From Cytobacillus oceanisediminis (GTDB lineage: Bacteria > Bacillota > Bacilli > Bacillales > Cytobacillaceae), in the NCBI RefSeq assembly GCF_003182355.1, contig NZ_QGTW01000006.1, positions 62,001 to 126,000 on the forward strand: 64,000 bases of DNA, read 5' to 3'. A program made the translations under genes and the position numbers. Positions 1 through 8,512 of the stretch are shown in pieces (the stretch's first letter is position 1; the number at the start of each line of letters is the position of its first letter). A model generated the notes under the pieces. That model had not been told where the DNA came from and ran no database searches. It saw only the letters and a list, made by a program, of their open reading frames with translations.

Positions 1-54
1 TTGATTTAATTTAACTATTCTTTTCTAAATACACGACAACTAAGGGGAAGGTTA

Positions 55-261
55 ATGACCAAGGCATTAATTGATCCAAGGCATCTTTATCCTGGGTATC
101 CACGATTGGTAGTTCCTCCAAAAGGCCGATTACAGTTTGATCGAACGTTCGCTACGGTTATTATCTATTTCCAAACGGCCATTAGTTTATCCCATTGGTT
201 ATGGATACGTTTATCATTTGTAGCTGACCATTTAGATAAAGTAATAAATAAAGTAAAATAG
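55..261 (+). CDS. short hypothetical protein, doubtful
   Basis: A 68-codon frame opened by ATG with a weak purine stretch (GGGGAAGG) upstream. The product has no family I recognise and no clear signal peptide, although residues 35-55 are moderately hydrophobic. It ends just before the converging stop of the enolase-superfamily gene. It may be the tail of a decayed gene rather than a functional one; the sequence does not decide this. Confidence 0.25.
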   Translation: MTKALIDPRHLYPGYPRLVVPPKGRLQFDRTFATVIIYFQTAISLSHWLWIRLSFVADHLDKVINKVK

Positions 262-265
262 CTCT

Positions 266-1387
266 TTATTCTACTTTGTATTTTTCTAGTTTAGAACTAT
301 TTACTTTACAGCCGATTCCAGCTCCATCCGTTAAATGTACTGTACTTTCTTCAATTCGAGGCCCTTCTTCTACTGGATCGTCAAAAAGAAACATCGGTCC
401 ATTCTGATCTACAGGGGTCTCTATTTCTAAATAATTAAATAAATGCGCGCTTGCACTTAAACCTAGCGTAGATTCAGTAAGACCACCCCCTACTAATTCA
501 AGACCCGCTTCTCTTCCAATCTCTCCACACCGTCTAGCTCCTGTAAGACCAGCCATTTTTGTAAGTTTAATGACCGCAGTGTCACAAGCCTCAAAACGAA
601 CCGCCTGAATTAAGTCAGCCGCTGTCCATATACTTTCATCAAGAGCAATCGGAACAGAAGTTTTTCGCCGAAGTTGAGCATGTCCTAGTAAATCATTTGC
701 TTTTAGTGGCTGTTCAAAAATATCAACTCCGATTTTTTCAAAATGCTTTGCTGCTTTTACTGCGTTTGAAAAAGAATAGCCTTGATTCGCATCAACTCGA
801 AAATACAAGTTAGGGGCAGTATGTTTTACAGCGTCTACTATTTCCAAGTCCTGCTTTAAGTCGAATCCGATTTTAACGTCCAAACCTTTGTAGCCATTTT
901 CATGGGCAAATCTAGCTTTTCTTGCTGCTTCATCAGGACTCTCTGTACTGATCAGATAAGAGAGTTCAATGGTTGATTTAGGTTTTGAATGCCATAATCG
1001 AGCCAGTGATTTATTGTTTTGCTTTCCGATCAAATCATAAAGAGCCATGTTAACTGCCGCCTTGGCGATCGGCTGCCCTACGGTTAAACCCCCTTTGATC
1101 TGCTGATTTAATACACGATTAATGTGATGGAGATTTTCTGAATCGAGTCCGATAAGCATTGGTCTAAAATAAAGATTAATTGTCGTCGTTACCGATTCAA
1201 GCGTTCGTAGCTCCATCTATGGCTAGGTCGAGCTTCTCCCCACCCTGATTCACTATTATCATTCGTTATCTTGACATATACATGTGGAGCTCCAGATTTT
1301 TGATCCCCGACGGAACCTCCTGAAATCACAAAGTTTTGCTTCATAGGCAGATTTAAAGGAAAAAACCTCAATATTTGTAATTACCAT
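266..1387 (-). pseudogene. mandelate racemase/muconate lactonizing enzyme family protein, frameshifted twice
   Basis: Enolase-superfamily enzyme of about 370 residues. Catalytic-barrel motifs are visible: DVKIG (base lysine), DANQG, FEQPL and LDES (metal-binding D, E, D) and IKLTK (second lysine). The N-terminal capping domain reads GWGEARP. The natural start is the ATG at 1387, behind a GAGAGGAGAG site. Reading is broken twice: one extra T in a T6 run near 1358-1363, and one missing A near 1201 (GAACGC instead of GAAACGC). The two shifts cancel, so the start and the 3' two thirds are in one frame, but the segment between reads into a stop. The substrate is unknown; dipeptide epimerase or sugar-acid cycloisomerase are possible. 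It is last in the N-acyl sugar cluster. It could be a real pseudogene or two sequencing errors. Confidence 0.75.
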
Positions 1388-1442
1388 CGTTCTCTCCTCT
1401 CAAAAGGACAACCCGCCCCTTAGGAGAGACAGGTTAAAAGGA

Positions 1443-3134
1443 TTATTCATTAAGCAAGTCTGGATTATATCGTAATACATTCCCTACAATGTTCATTCCG
1501 TAAGTAGCCCCGAACGTATCTTTCGGTTTGTTTAATAGACTGAGAGAAATATCACGTACTTTGCTGTCGAACTGACTGAGTGTGACCCATTCCGCTATGA
1601 GTACAGAATAATTACTGCTGCCTGTACCGTCTATAAGGGAGCTCACACGCGGATTTGAATAGTCTCCTTGCCAGATGAGCTCTGTAAACGTATTAGAGAA
1701 CTTTTGCATATCTTCATCTGTAAAAACTTTTCCTATTTGATGCAGATCTACTGCTAGTCCAAGTTCGATATTGGCGTGGCTGAGATCTTCCATTTTATAC
1801 CTAAAATAACCAAAATCCCACGGCTGCCCTGTATTATCCCAGTAGTTCCAAACATATGCCTTCCCGTTTTCAGTATCCTTTTCCCTTAAGCTGTCTTTCA
1901 AGAAATTTCCCATTCTAACTACTTTATTCAAATACTTTTCTTCACCGGTCGCATTGTAAAGGTTGATAAGGGTTCTTCCTGCTGCTGCATATTGATTATG
2001 TGGAATCGTAATTCCTTTAGAAGGCTGCATAAATGGGAAGTATTCATTGATTTGAGTCATTCTGGCCGTGTCATCAAACGGGAATTTGTAAACCCCCATA
2101 GGGACACCATCTTTCTCATATTCTGACCAGTGTTTTTCCCATTTTGGATAAAAGTTTTTCTCTAGTATTTTTAAATATTCCTTCGCTTTTTCACCGTACT
2201 TTTTCTTTAAATCTCTATCACTATAAACAATGTCAACGAACGCCGATATACCAGTTAAAGCCATCCCTTCATGCACGATGTACTCCCCATATTGTTTCAA
2301 GGAAACATCGTCATAGTAAGTACCCGTCTCTGCACTCTGGCTTTCAGCATTCGTTAAATACACTCTTAATTGAACGCCTGCCTCTTTTGGGGACATAAAA
2401 TCAAAGGTGTATGATTTCCATTCCTCAGAAGAAAACTCAAACTCACTTATTGGAAGGCCGGTATCCTGTCGAACGATCATAACCTTCCCCTTCTGATTGG
2501 CTTGCTTGTTTTTTGCTTTAAATGTTAAATGATACTTTTTATCAGGTGTGTAATTTGGAATGATTGTGTAAGCTGCAACGAAGTTTTCTTTTTCCGTATT
2601 TTGTACAAGCGTACTATACTTTCCGGCAGCTTTAGCCGTATCTGTTCGATAAACAGATCCTTTTTCACCATACCATGGATAAGGATACCATCCATCAGTC
2701 ATGTACGCCCCGGCGCTGCCTTTATAATAAATACTGTCAGCTTCCATATTGCCGTTTATAATTTGATCTACACTGTAAGATGGTGTCCACCAGCTATCAT
2801 ACCCATCGTGGTCGTTATCTTTTAGCTGTTTGAACATCCCGTCAACGTCTTCTGTTAATCTATCGAGGTATTCTGTATCCTTTGTCGCCATGTACATTCC
2901 AGTATAACCCATTAAAACGTAAGACTCACCCCAACCATACAACTGCGATGTCGAATAACCTAAACTAGGTATTGGGCCTACATGACCTGTCCCATCGTAA
3001 GCCTTGCTTTGTTCTTCATCATACCGATCAAATCTCTCAATCCATGGTGAATCAGATTCTTCCGCTAAGTTAACAGAAGAAAAGGAAAACATGACTAACG
3101 ATGCTAGTGATATTACTGCCATCCATTTCCGCAT
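1443..3134 (-). CDS. secreted alpha/alpha-toroid protein with inserted carbohydrate-binding-like module
   Basis: 563 residues. A signal peptide covers about residues 1-24 (basic start, hydrophobic core, cleavage near NLA-EE). A first helical part (about 25-125, with GWGESYVLMGY) is followed by a beta-rich insertion at about 128-280. That insertion begins with an NGNMEAD-type motif and ends YYDDVSLKQ, typical of galactose-binding-like (CBM4/9-type) jelly rolls. The rest (about 285-563) is helical with repeated Tyr-Leu-x3-Val elements, as in alpha/alpha toroids of polysaccharide lyases and glycoside hydrolases. No catalytic motif is certain, so the chemistry is not assigned. It lies downstream of the GH4 gene in the same direction, with its own roughly 160-bp leader. 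An extracellular glycan-processing role is inferred. Confidence 0.6.
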   Translation of the reverse strand: MRKWMAVISLASLVMFSFSSVNLAEESDSPWIERFDRYDEEQSKAYDGTGHVGPIPSLGYSTSQLYGWGESYVLMGYTGMYMATKDTEYLDRLTEDVDGMFKQLKDNDHDGYDSWWTPSYSVDQIINGNMEADSIYYKGSAGAYMTDGWYPYPWYGEKGSVYRTDTAKAAGKYSTLVQNTEKENFVAAYTIIPNYTPDKKYHLTFKAKNKQANQKGKVMIVRQDTGLPISEFEFSSEEWKSYTFDFMSPKEAGVQLRVYLTNAESQSAETGTYYDDVSLKQYGEYIVHEGMALTGISAFVDIVYSDRDLKKKYGEKAKEYLKILEKNFYPKWEKHWSEYEKDGVPMGVYKFPFDDTARMTQINEYFPFMQPSKGITIPHNQYAAAGRTLINLYNATGEEKYLNKVVRMGNFLKDSLREKDTENGKAYVWNYWDNTGQPWDFGYFRYKMEDLSHANIELGLAVDLHQIGKVFTDEDMQKFSNTFTELIWQGDYSNPRVSSLIDGTGSSNYSVLIAEWVTLSQFDSKVRDISLSLLNKPKDTFGATYGMNIVGNVLRYNPDLLNE

Positions 3135-3291
3135 CTTTTTACCTCCTCATTTTGTGATTTCACTGAATAGTATAAAAATTCAGTTAATAAAAGACAAGTC
3201 TATTTTGTGTCTATAAAAGTGCTTTCATGAACTCAGGTATTTCTTCCTATTTCTTTTTTGATTACATTTTTCAAAAAGTCAAACTCTTAAT

Positions 3292-4593
3292 CTAGCTAAA
3301 TGAAGACAGATAACTTCCGTGCGCTTCTATTAAATCATCACATAAGGAAACAATGTCATCGATTGCAAGTTCTGAGGATGTGTGAGGATCGAGTAAAGCC
3401 GCCTGATAGATATGTTCTTTTTTACGAGTGATTGCTGCTTCTATTGTTAAGAGCTGCATATTGATATTCGTACGGTTTAAGGCAGCAAGCTGTTCAGGCA
3501 ATTCACCTATGTAGCAAGGTATAACACCGCTTCGGTCAACGAGACAAGGTACTTCTACACAAGCTTTTTCCGGAAGATTAGAAAGTAAGCCACCCGTATT
3601 TAATACGTTACCGGCGATTTTAAACGGACGGTCCGTTTCCATGGCGTCGATAATATAAGAGGCATACTCCTCTGTGCGGGTATGGGACAATTGGACATTT
3701 TCCACAAGTTCATTTTTCATGTTGCTCCATCTTGCTATCTTTTCTTTACACCTTCTTAAGTACTCATCAAGAGGGATATTAAATGCATTTATTAATTCTG
3801 GGTATTTCTCCTTTATGAAGTACGGGTAGTACTCCGCGTTGTGCTCTGATGATTCGGTTACGTAATACCCAAACCTTTTCATCATTTCAAAACGAACCAT
3901 ATCATTATGCTTTGTTTTTTGTTTTTCTTTGGCTCTCCGTTTTATTTCAGGGTATAAATCTTCGCCATTTTTTGTGATTTCCAGCAGCCATGCCATATGG
4001 TTTATTCCGGCAATTTTAGCTTGGATGTTGTCTTTCTCCATTTTAAGGGAATCCAAAAGCATAGGCACACATACTTGAACACTGTGACAGAGTCCGACTG
4101 TTTTATTATGACCATAGCGCAGCATGGTACCAGTCAAAATGGCCATAGGATTCGTATAATTTAAGAGCCATGCATCCGGACACATTTCCTGAATATCTCT
4201 AGCCATGTCCATCATCACCGGAATCGTTCGAAGACCTCTGAAAATTCCTCCGATACCAACTGTGTCCCCTATCGTCTGTTGAAGTCCATATTTTTTTGGT
4301 ATTTCAAAATCGATAATGGTACTTGGTTTGTATCCTCCAACCTGAATGGCATTTATCACATACTTTGCGCCTTTTAATGCCTTCTTTCGATCACCATAAG
4401 ATACTATTTTTACTTTGCTTTTTAGGTTCACCTGTAAGTTTTCCAGCATTCTTCTAGATTCGTCCAACCGGCCTTTATCAATGTCATAAAGAGCAAATTC
4501 AAATCCTTCCAGACTGGGAACAAGCATACAGTCTCCCAGTACGTTTTTTGCAAAAACTGTGCTCCCCGCACCAATAAACGTAATTTTAGACAT
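3292..4593 (-). CDS. melA: GH4 alpha-galactosidase (MelA type)
   Basis: 433 residues, the usual GH4 length. The Rossmann NAD site GAGSTVFAKN is at residues 8-17. The metal site shows CHSVQ (near residue 170), the signature of the alpha-galactosidase branch, and GINHMAW (near 197) supplies the histidine. GH4 enzymes cleave glycosides by an NAD- and Mn-dependent oxidation-elimination route in the cytoplasm. The ATG follows GGAGGTTAAAGT. The gene is downstream of a ROK repressor in the same direction. An alpha-galacturonidase or alpha-N-acetylgalactosaminidase activity is possible given the neighbours, but CHSV favours alpha-galactosides. Confidence 0.85.
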   Translation of the reverse strand: MSKITFIGAGSTVFAKNVLGDCMLVPSLEGFEFALYDIDKGRLDESRRMLENLQVNLKSKVKIVSYGDRKKALKGAKYVINAIQVGGYKPSTIIDFEIPKKYGLQQTIGDTVGIGGIFRGLRTIPVMMDMARDIQEMCPDAWLLNYTNPMAILTGTMLRYGHNKTVGLCHSVQVCVPMLLDSLKMEKDNIQAKIAGINHMAWLLEITKNGEDLYPEIKRRAKEKQKTKHNDMVRFEMMKRFGYYVTESSEHNAEYYPYFIKEKYPELINAFNIPLDEYLRRCKEKIARWSNMKNELVENVQLSHTRTEEYASYIIDAMETDRPFKIAGNVLNTGGLLSNLPEKACVEVPCLVDRSGVIPCYIGELPEQLAALNRTNINMQLLTIEAAITRKKEHIYQAALLDPHTSSELAIDDIVSLCDDLIEAHGSYLSSFS

Positions 4594-4624
4594 ACTTTAA
4601 CCTCCAGTTTTGTAGTCATGGCTA

Positions 4625-5767
4625 TTAGTCGTTGTGATATTCAAGCTGCAGTAAAATAGAGATTGCGGCTCCCTTCGCCGGAGAAAATGCATGCTCTGTA
4701 AAAGCAATATTTGTTTTCAGTAATGGAAATGGCAAAGTGTTCACTTTAACAGCCGCTATTGTTTTATTTTTAAAGTTTTCAAACGTATTATAAGGAGAAT
4801 CCACAATGACGGTTTGCGGGTTCATTAAATGAATAACATGAACAATTGCCCTTCCTAAATACTCTCCATATTGACTTGACTCTTTTGCTGCGGTTAGGTT
4901 GCTTTTCACCCAATCCATCCATTCTTTTTGTGAATGTTTAACTTTAACTTCCGGATTGTTATTTTGAAGAAATTCACGAAAAGTGTTCATACTGATCAAT
5001 TTTTCAAGACAGCCCTTTTGTCCACAGCTGCATTCAGGACCTAAAGGATCAACGGAAATATGTCCAATTTCTCCAGCTGTCCAGCTATTTCCGTTATAGA
5101 CCTGATTTCCAATAATAAAGGCACCGCCTACCCCTTCACCTATCCTTATATAAAATGCACTTTTAAAATCGCCTCCCCTCATCTCATCAATAGCTCGTAA
5201 AGCCGCGACTTTTACACTATTAAAAATGGATATCTTATGGTTAAATTCCTTTTCTAGCTCTCTTTTTAATGGGACATCCCTCCATTCAAGATTCGCCGAA
5301 TGATACACATATCCAGAGTTTGGGTCGACCAATCCTGGAACACCTACTCCAATTCCATAAATTTTGGGATGTTTTTTAATCAACTCTTTCGATAATTTGA
5401 TTAATTCTTCAATAAGGTTATGGTTAGGTTCCAGTTTTCGGCCTCCTTCTTCTACGGTTTGAAAACGAAAATTAACAATACAGTAATCAATCCTGTTTTT
5501 CCCTAAAAGAAAACCAAGGGAAAGATAAGCATTTTCCAGCAGGGAAAGCATAATTCTCGGTCTTCCGGCACCTTGCTTTTCCAAACTGCCAGATTCTTTG
5601 ATCACCTTATCTTTGATGAGCTGATCAACAATAAGAGAAATTGTGTTTTTACTTACTTCAAGAGCTGCAGCAATTTCTAACCTGGAACAAGGCTCATTTT
5701 TTCTTACGTATTCAATTACTTTTTTTTGATTTCTCTCTCGTAGTATCGATGTACCTTTAACTGACAT
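4625..5767 (-). CDS. ROK family transcriptional repressor (NagC/XylR type)
   Basis: 380 residues. An N-terminal winged helix covers about 10-75 (SRLEIAAALEVSKNTISLIVDQL). A ROK sugar-kinase-fold domain follows with GIGVGVPGLVD, GEIGHISVDPLGP and the zinc motif CSCGQKGCLE. The inducer is probably a phosphorylated or free amino sugar, judging from the adjacent nagA and nagB relatives. It lies about 50 bp downstream of the SIS gene and 30 bp upstream of melA, inside the cluster it probably controls. A candidate target is the inverted repeat at 9866-9894. Confidence 0.85.
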   Translation of the reverse strand: MSVKGTSILRERNQKKVIEYVRKNEPCSRLEIAAALEVSKNTISLIVDQLIKDKVIKESGSLEKQGAGRPRIMLSLLENAYLSLGFLLGKNRIDYCIVNFRFQTVEEGGRKLEPNHNLIEELIKLSKELIKKHPKIYGIGVGVPGLVDPNSGYVYHSANLEWRDVPLKRELEKEFNHKISIFNSVKVAALRAIDEMRGGDFKSAFYIRIGEGVGGAFIIGNQVYNGNSWTAGEIGHISVDPLGPECSCGQKGCLEKLISMNTFREFLQNNNPEVKVKHSQKEWMDWVKSNLTAAKESSQYGEYLGRAIVHVIHLMNPQTVIVDSPYNTFENFKNKTIAAVKVNTLPFPLLKTNIAFTEHAFSPAKGAAISILLQLEYHND

Positions 5768-5816
5768 ATCTAATCTCCTAGTCTAAACACTGCTACTTGG
5801 TGCAGATGGTATTGTT

Positions 5817-6575
5817 CTATAGTTTCTTTATCTTATTTTTAAAACGATTAATGAATTGTGCATTCCATTCATCTCCACCTGTCGCATTACCACTCATCCA
5901 AATGGGGGGTTTTATGCCTTTCTCCACCAACAGCTGGATCGCTTCTGCAGTCACTGAATTTAACAAATAAGCATTGGCAAATGTTGATACAGCAGCAACT
6001 TTCTGTTCAAGCCCTTCAATTTCTAGAATGGCATCTCCCACCCCCACTTTACTGTCCAGCACGATATCAACAAGTTCGTGCAGATTTTTCTTTGATGGAT
6101 GCCTCGCAGGATGATCTGCTGGTGTTTGTGAAGCGTGCTCCACAGAAGTAACTCCTATCGTTTTTACACCTATCCTTTTTGCCTCCAGTGCTGCATCAAT
6201 CGTTGCAGAGTTAATCCCGTACGCGTTAATAATAATTAACAGATCATTTTTTTGAAGACCGTAATCTTCAATCACGATTTTCCCGTAGCCGGGTGTTCTT
6301 TCTACAGCCATTGAACGCATGGCACCACCGCTGAGCAATGTGCCTTCGTCTAGAATGGCGCTTACATGCATCAATCCTCCCGCCCTGAAAAAGATTTCTT
6401 GAGAACCAAGGTTTGAATGCCCTCCTGGTCCATAAGCAAAAACAAGTTTGTCTTCTTTAATCTGATCCGCAATCATTCTCGCTGCCTTCCCAATTCCATC
6501 CATCTCTTCATCATGAAGACGTTTTAAATGTGCTGTCACTTGATCCAAGTAACTCGTCATAATAGGAGCTGACAT
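5817..6575 (-). CDS. SIS-domain phosphosugar-binding protein (UPF0309 family)
   Basis: A 252-residue sugar-isomerase fold. Motifs YGPGGHSNLG, RAGGLMHVSAILDEG and VTSVEHASQ are characteristic of UPF0309 proteins. The start at 6575 is preferred because AAGGAGGT lies 7 bases upstream; an ATG at 6599 in the same frame lacks a site. The first 65 bases overlap the end of nagA, which suggests translational coupling. The family has no firmly established reaction. In this setting an isomerase or aldose/ketose step on a phosphorylated amino sugar is a reasonable guess. Confidence 0.8.
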   Translation of the reverse strand: MSAPIMTSYLDQVTAHLKRLHDEEMDGIGKAARMIADQIKEDKLVFAYGPGGHSNLGSQEIFFRAGGLMHVSAILDEGTLLSGGAMRSMAVERTPGYGKIVIEDYGLQKNDLLIIINAYGINSATIDAALEAKRIGVKTIGVTSVEHASQTPADHPARHPSKKNLHELVDIVLDSKVGVGDAILEIEGLEQKVAAVSTFANAYLLNSVTAEAIQLLVEKGIKPPIWMSGNATGGDEWNAQFINRFKNKIKKL

Positions 6576-7755
6576 GCTTGGATACCTCCTTATTTTCATA
6601 TACTACTTTTCCGTTTTTAAATGTTTTAAATAATTCGATATCTTTCGTTTTTTTCTGATAGAAAAGGATAAAATCAGCTGGATTCCCTTGAGAAATATGA
6701 GCTACTGGCAAATGTAACAACAAGGACGGGTTTAACGCAGCTAGATCAATGGCTGAGTTTAGATGACACAACCCTCGCTTCAGCAGATGATTGATTCCCC
6801 ATAGCTGGGTTTGAACAGAGCCAGCAAGGAGCCCTGGAGATTCAGCCATGTGAAGCCTCCCTTCTGGCGTAAGTACAACCTTCCCGCCAATATGTAGGCT
6901 GTATTCACCCGGAAGCATCCCAGTCAAGGAAACACTGTCACTGACAAGAATCGTTTTGTTGCCTTTCAACTGAAGAATTACTTTTAACACGGAATCGGGC
7001 AAATGGAATCCATCGGCGATGATACTGCTTGCCAGATCATCATTTGCGAGCTGCTCCCATATATAGTTAGGGTGTCTAGGGAGCATAGGGTGAGCTCCAT
7101 TACCGAGATGTGTAGACATTCTAGCTCCAGCTTTTACGGCTTCCTGTATTTTTTCCGGACTTGCTGCAGTGTGACCGATGGATACTAAAATACCATCATT
7201 GGTGCATTTTTTAATAAACTCAGAAGCATTTTCCCATTCAGGGGAAAGCGTAATCATCTTAATTTTTCCACCAGCTGCCTCTTTGAAGGTACAGAACAAA
7301 TCCCAATCCGGTGACCGCACATACTCTTGTCTATGGGCCCCTCTTGGACCATCCTCTGGTGAAATAAAAGGGCCTTCTAGATGAATGCCTCCTATTGCTT
7401 CCTCAACTTCGGCAAATTTTTGAGATGCCTCTCGTATAGATTTCAGGGCTTCTCTCATTTTTTCCGGACTGTTTGTAATGATCGTCGGAAAGTAAGTCGT
7501 TACCCCTTGTTTCCACAGTTCTTTTGTTACTTTTCTAATCTCTTCCGGTTTTATTGGAAGTGTGTTGAAATCAATCCCTACATAACCGTTTATCTGCAAA
7601 TCAATTAATCCGGGTGCTATAAAAGGCACCTCCTTTTGCAGCTTAGGAGCTGGATTGACCTCTGAGATGATATTTCCATCAAACTTCACTTCAACATTTT
7701 GCCCTGTTTTATAATGGACTGCATGAATAACCGTTTGGCTATTATTTTCCATCAT
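6511..7755 (-). CDS. nagA: NagA-like N-acetylhexosamine-6-phosphate deacetylase (variant motifs)
   Basis: A 414-residue amidohydrolase. It keeps the NagA metal-site motifs HLEGPF and IGHTAAS. The usual HLFNAM signature is replaced by HLGNGAHPM, and the usual catalytic TDAM by SDSV. Compared with common NagA (about 380-395 residues) it has a roughly 20-residue C-terminal extension. The expected reaction is removal of an acyl group from an N-acyl sugar phosphate in the cytoplasm. The ATG lies inside the end of the nagB-like gene (14-base overlap), so the two are coupled. The motif changes suggest a substrate that differs from GlcNAc-6-phosphate. Confidence 0.8.
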   Translation of the reverse strand: MMENNSQTVIHAVHYKTGQNVEVKFDGNIISEVNPAPKLQKEVPFIAPGLIDLQINGYVGIDFNTLPIKPEEIRKVTKELWKQGVTTYFPTIITNSPEKMREALKSIREASQKFAEVEEAIGGIHLEGPFISPEDGPRGAHRQEYVRSPDWDLFCTFKEAAGGKIKMITLSPEWENASEFIKKCTNDGILVSIGHTAASPEKIQEAVKAGARMSTHLGNGAHPMLPRHPNYIWEQLANDDLASSIIADGFHLPDSVLKVILQLKGNKTILVSDSVSLTGMLPGEYSLHIGGKVVLTPEGRLHMAESPGLLAGSVQTQLWGINHLLKRGLCHLNSAIDLAALNPSLLLHLPVAHISQGNPADFILFYQKKTKDIELFKTFKNGKVVYENKEVSKHVSSYYDELLGSSDSTFKTSS

Positions 7756-8512
7756 AAGCGTCCCTATCTACATACAACGTACATTGGGGATGTGTGCGTA
7801 AGATGGAGGCGGGGCATTCGATTGTAATAGGACCTTCAAGAACGTTCTTTACAGCTCTTGATTTAGACTTTCCAGGTACCACACAAAATAAATACTCGCC
7901 AGACAAAAGGGCTGGAATTGTAAGGGTTAACGCTTCTGTTGGGACTTTTTCAATGGAAGGAAAACAACCATCATTCACCTGTTGCTGCCTGCATTCTTTA
8001 TCCATCTCTACTTTTTTTACAACCTTTAAATCGGTAAAATCTGCGACTGGTGGATCATTAAAGGCAATATGGCCGTTTTCACCAATTCCTAGGCATACGA
8101 TATCAATCGGTGCTTTTTGAAGCAGTGCAGCATAACGTCTGCACTCTTCTTTCACTGAACGATTTCCATCTATCAAATGTACTTTTTTTGGTTTTACGCT
8201 ATTAAACAGTTTTTTAGAAAGATAATAACCAAAGCGCTGCGGCGCTTCTTCAGGAAGTCCGATATATTCATCCATGTGAAAAACCGTTATTTTTGACCAA
8301 TCAATATCCTTCGCCTCTGCCAAATATTGAAGCACTTCATTTTGGGAGGGCGCTGCCGCGAAAACAATCCGAATATTCTGCTTTTTATCAAGAAGCTCAT
8401 GGATTTTTTCTTTCACGTTCCTTCCAGCTTCCCTCCCCATCTCCTCACGAGTTTCATAGACTCTTACCTTTAAAGAATCGATCTTTTTAGTTAAAACAGG
8501 TTTAACGATCAA
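7742..8512 (-). CDS. nagB: NagB-like glucosamine-6-phosphate deaminase/isomerase
   Basis: 256 residues. It shows FHMDEYIGL (ring-opening aspartate region) and GIGENGHIAFNDPP (catalytic histidine). The common NagB sequence is FNEP; here it is FNDPP, so the usual glutamate is an aspartate. The reaction would convert an amino-sugar 6-phosphate to a ketose phosphate plus ammonia. The start is TTG at 8512, with GGAG about 11 bases upstream, and it overlaps the end of the ceramidase-like gene by 11 bases. Together with the variant NagA it forms an unusual deacetylase-deaminase pair. Confidence 0.82.
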   Translation of the reverse strand: MIVKPVLTKKIDSLKVRVYETREEMGREAGRNVKEKIHELLDKKQNIRIVFAAAPSQNEVLQYLAEAKDIDWSKITVFHMDEYIGLPEEAPQRFGYYLSKKLFNSVKPKKVHLIDGNRSVKEECRRYAALLQKAPIDIVCLGIGENGHIAFNDPPVADFTDLKVVKKVEMDKECRQQQVNDGCFPSIEKVPTEALTLTIPALLSGEYLFCVVPGKSKSRAVKNVLEGPITIECPASILRTHPQCTLYVDRDAYDGK

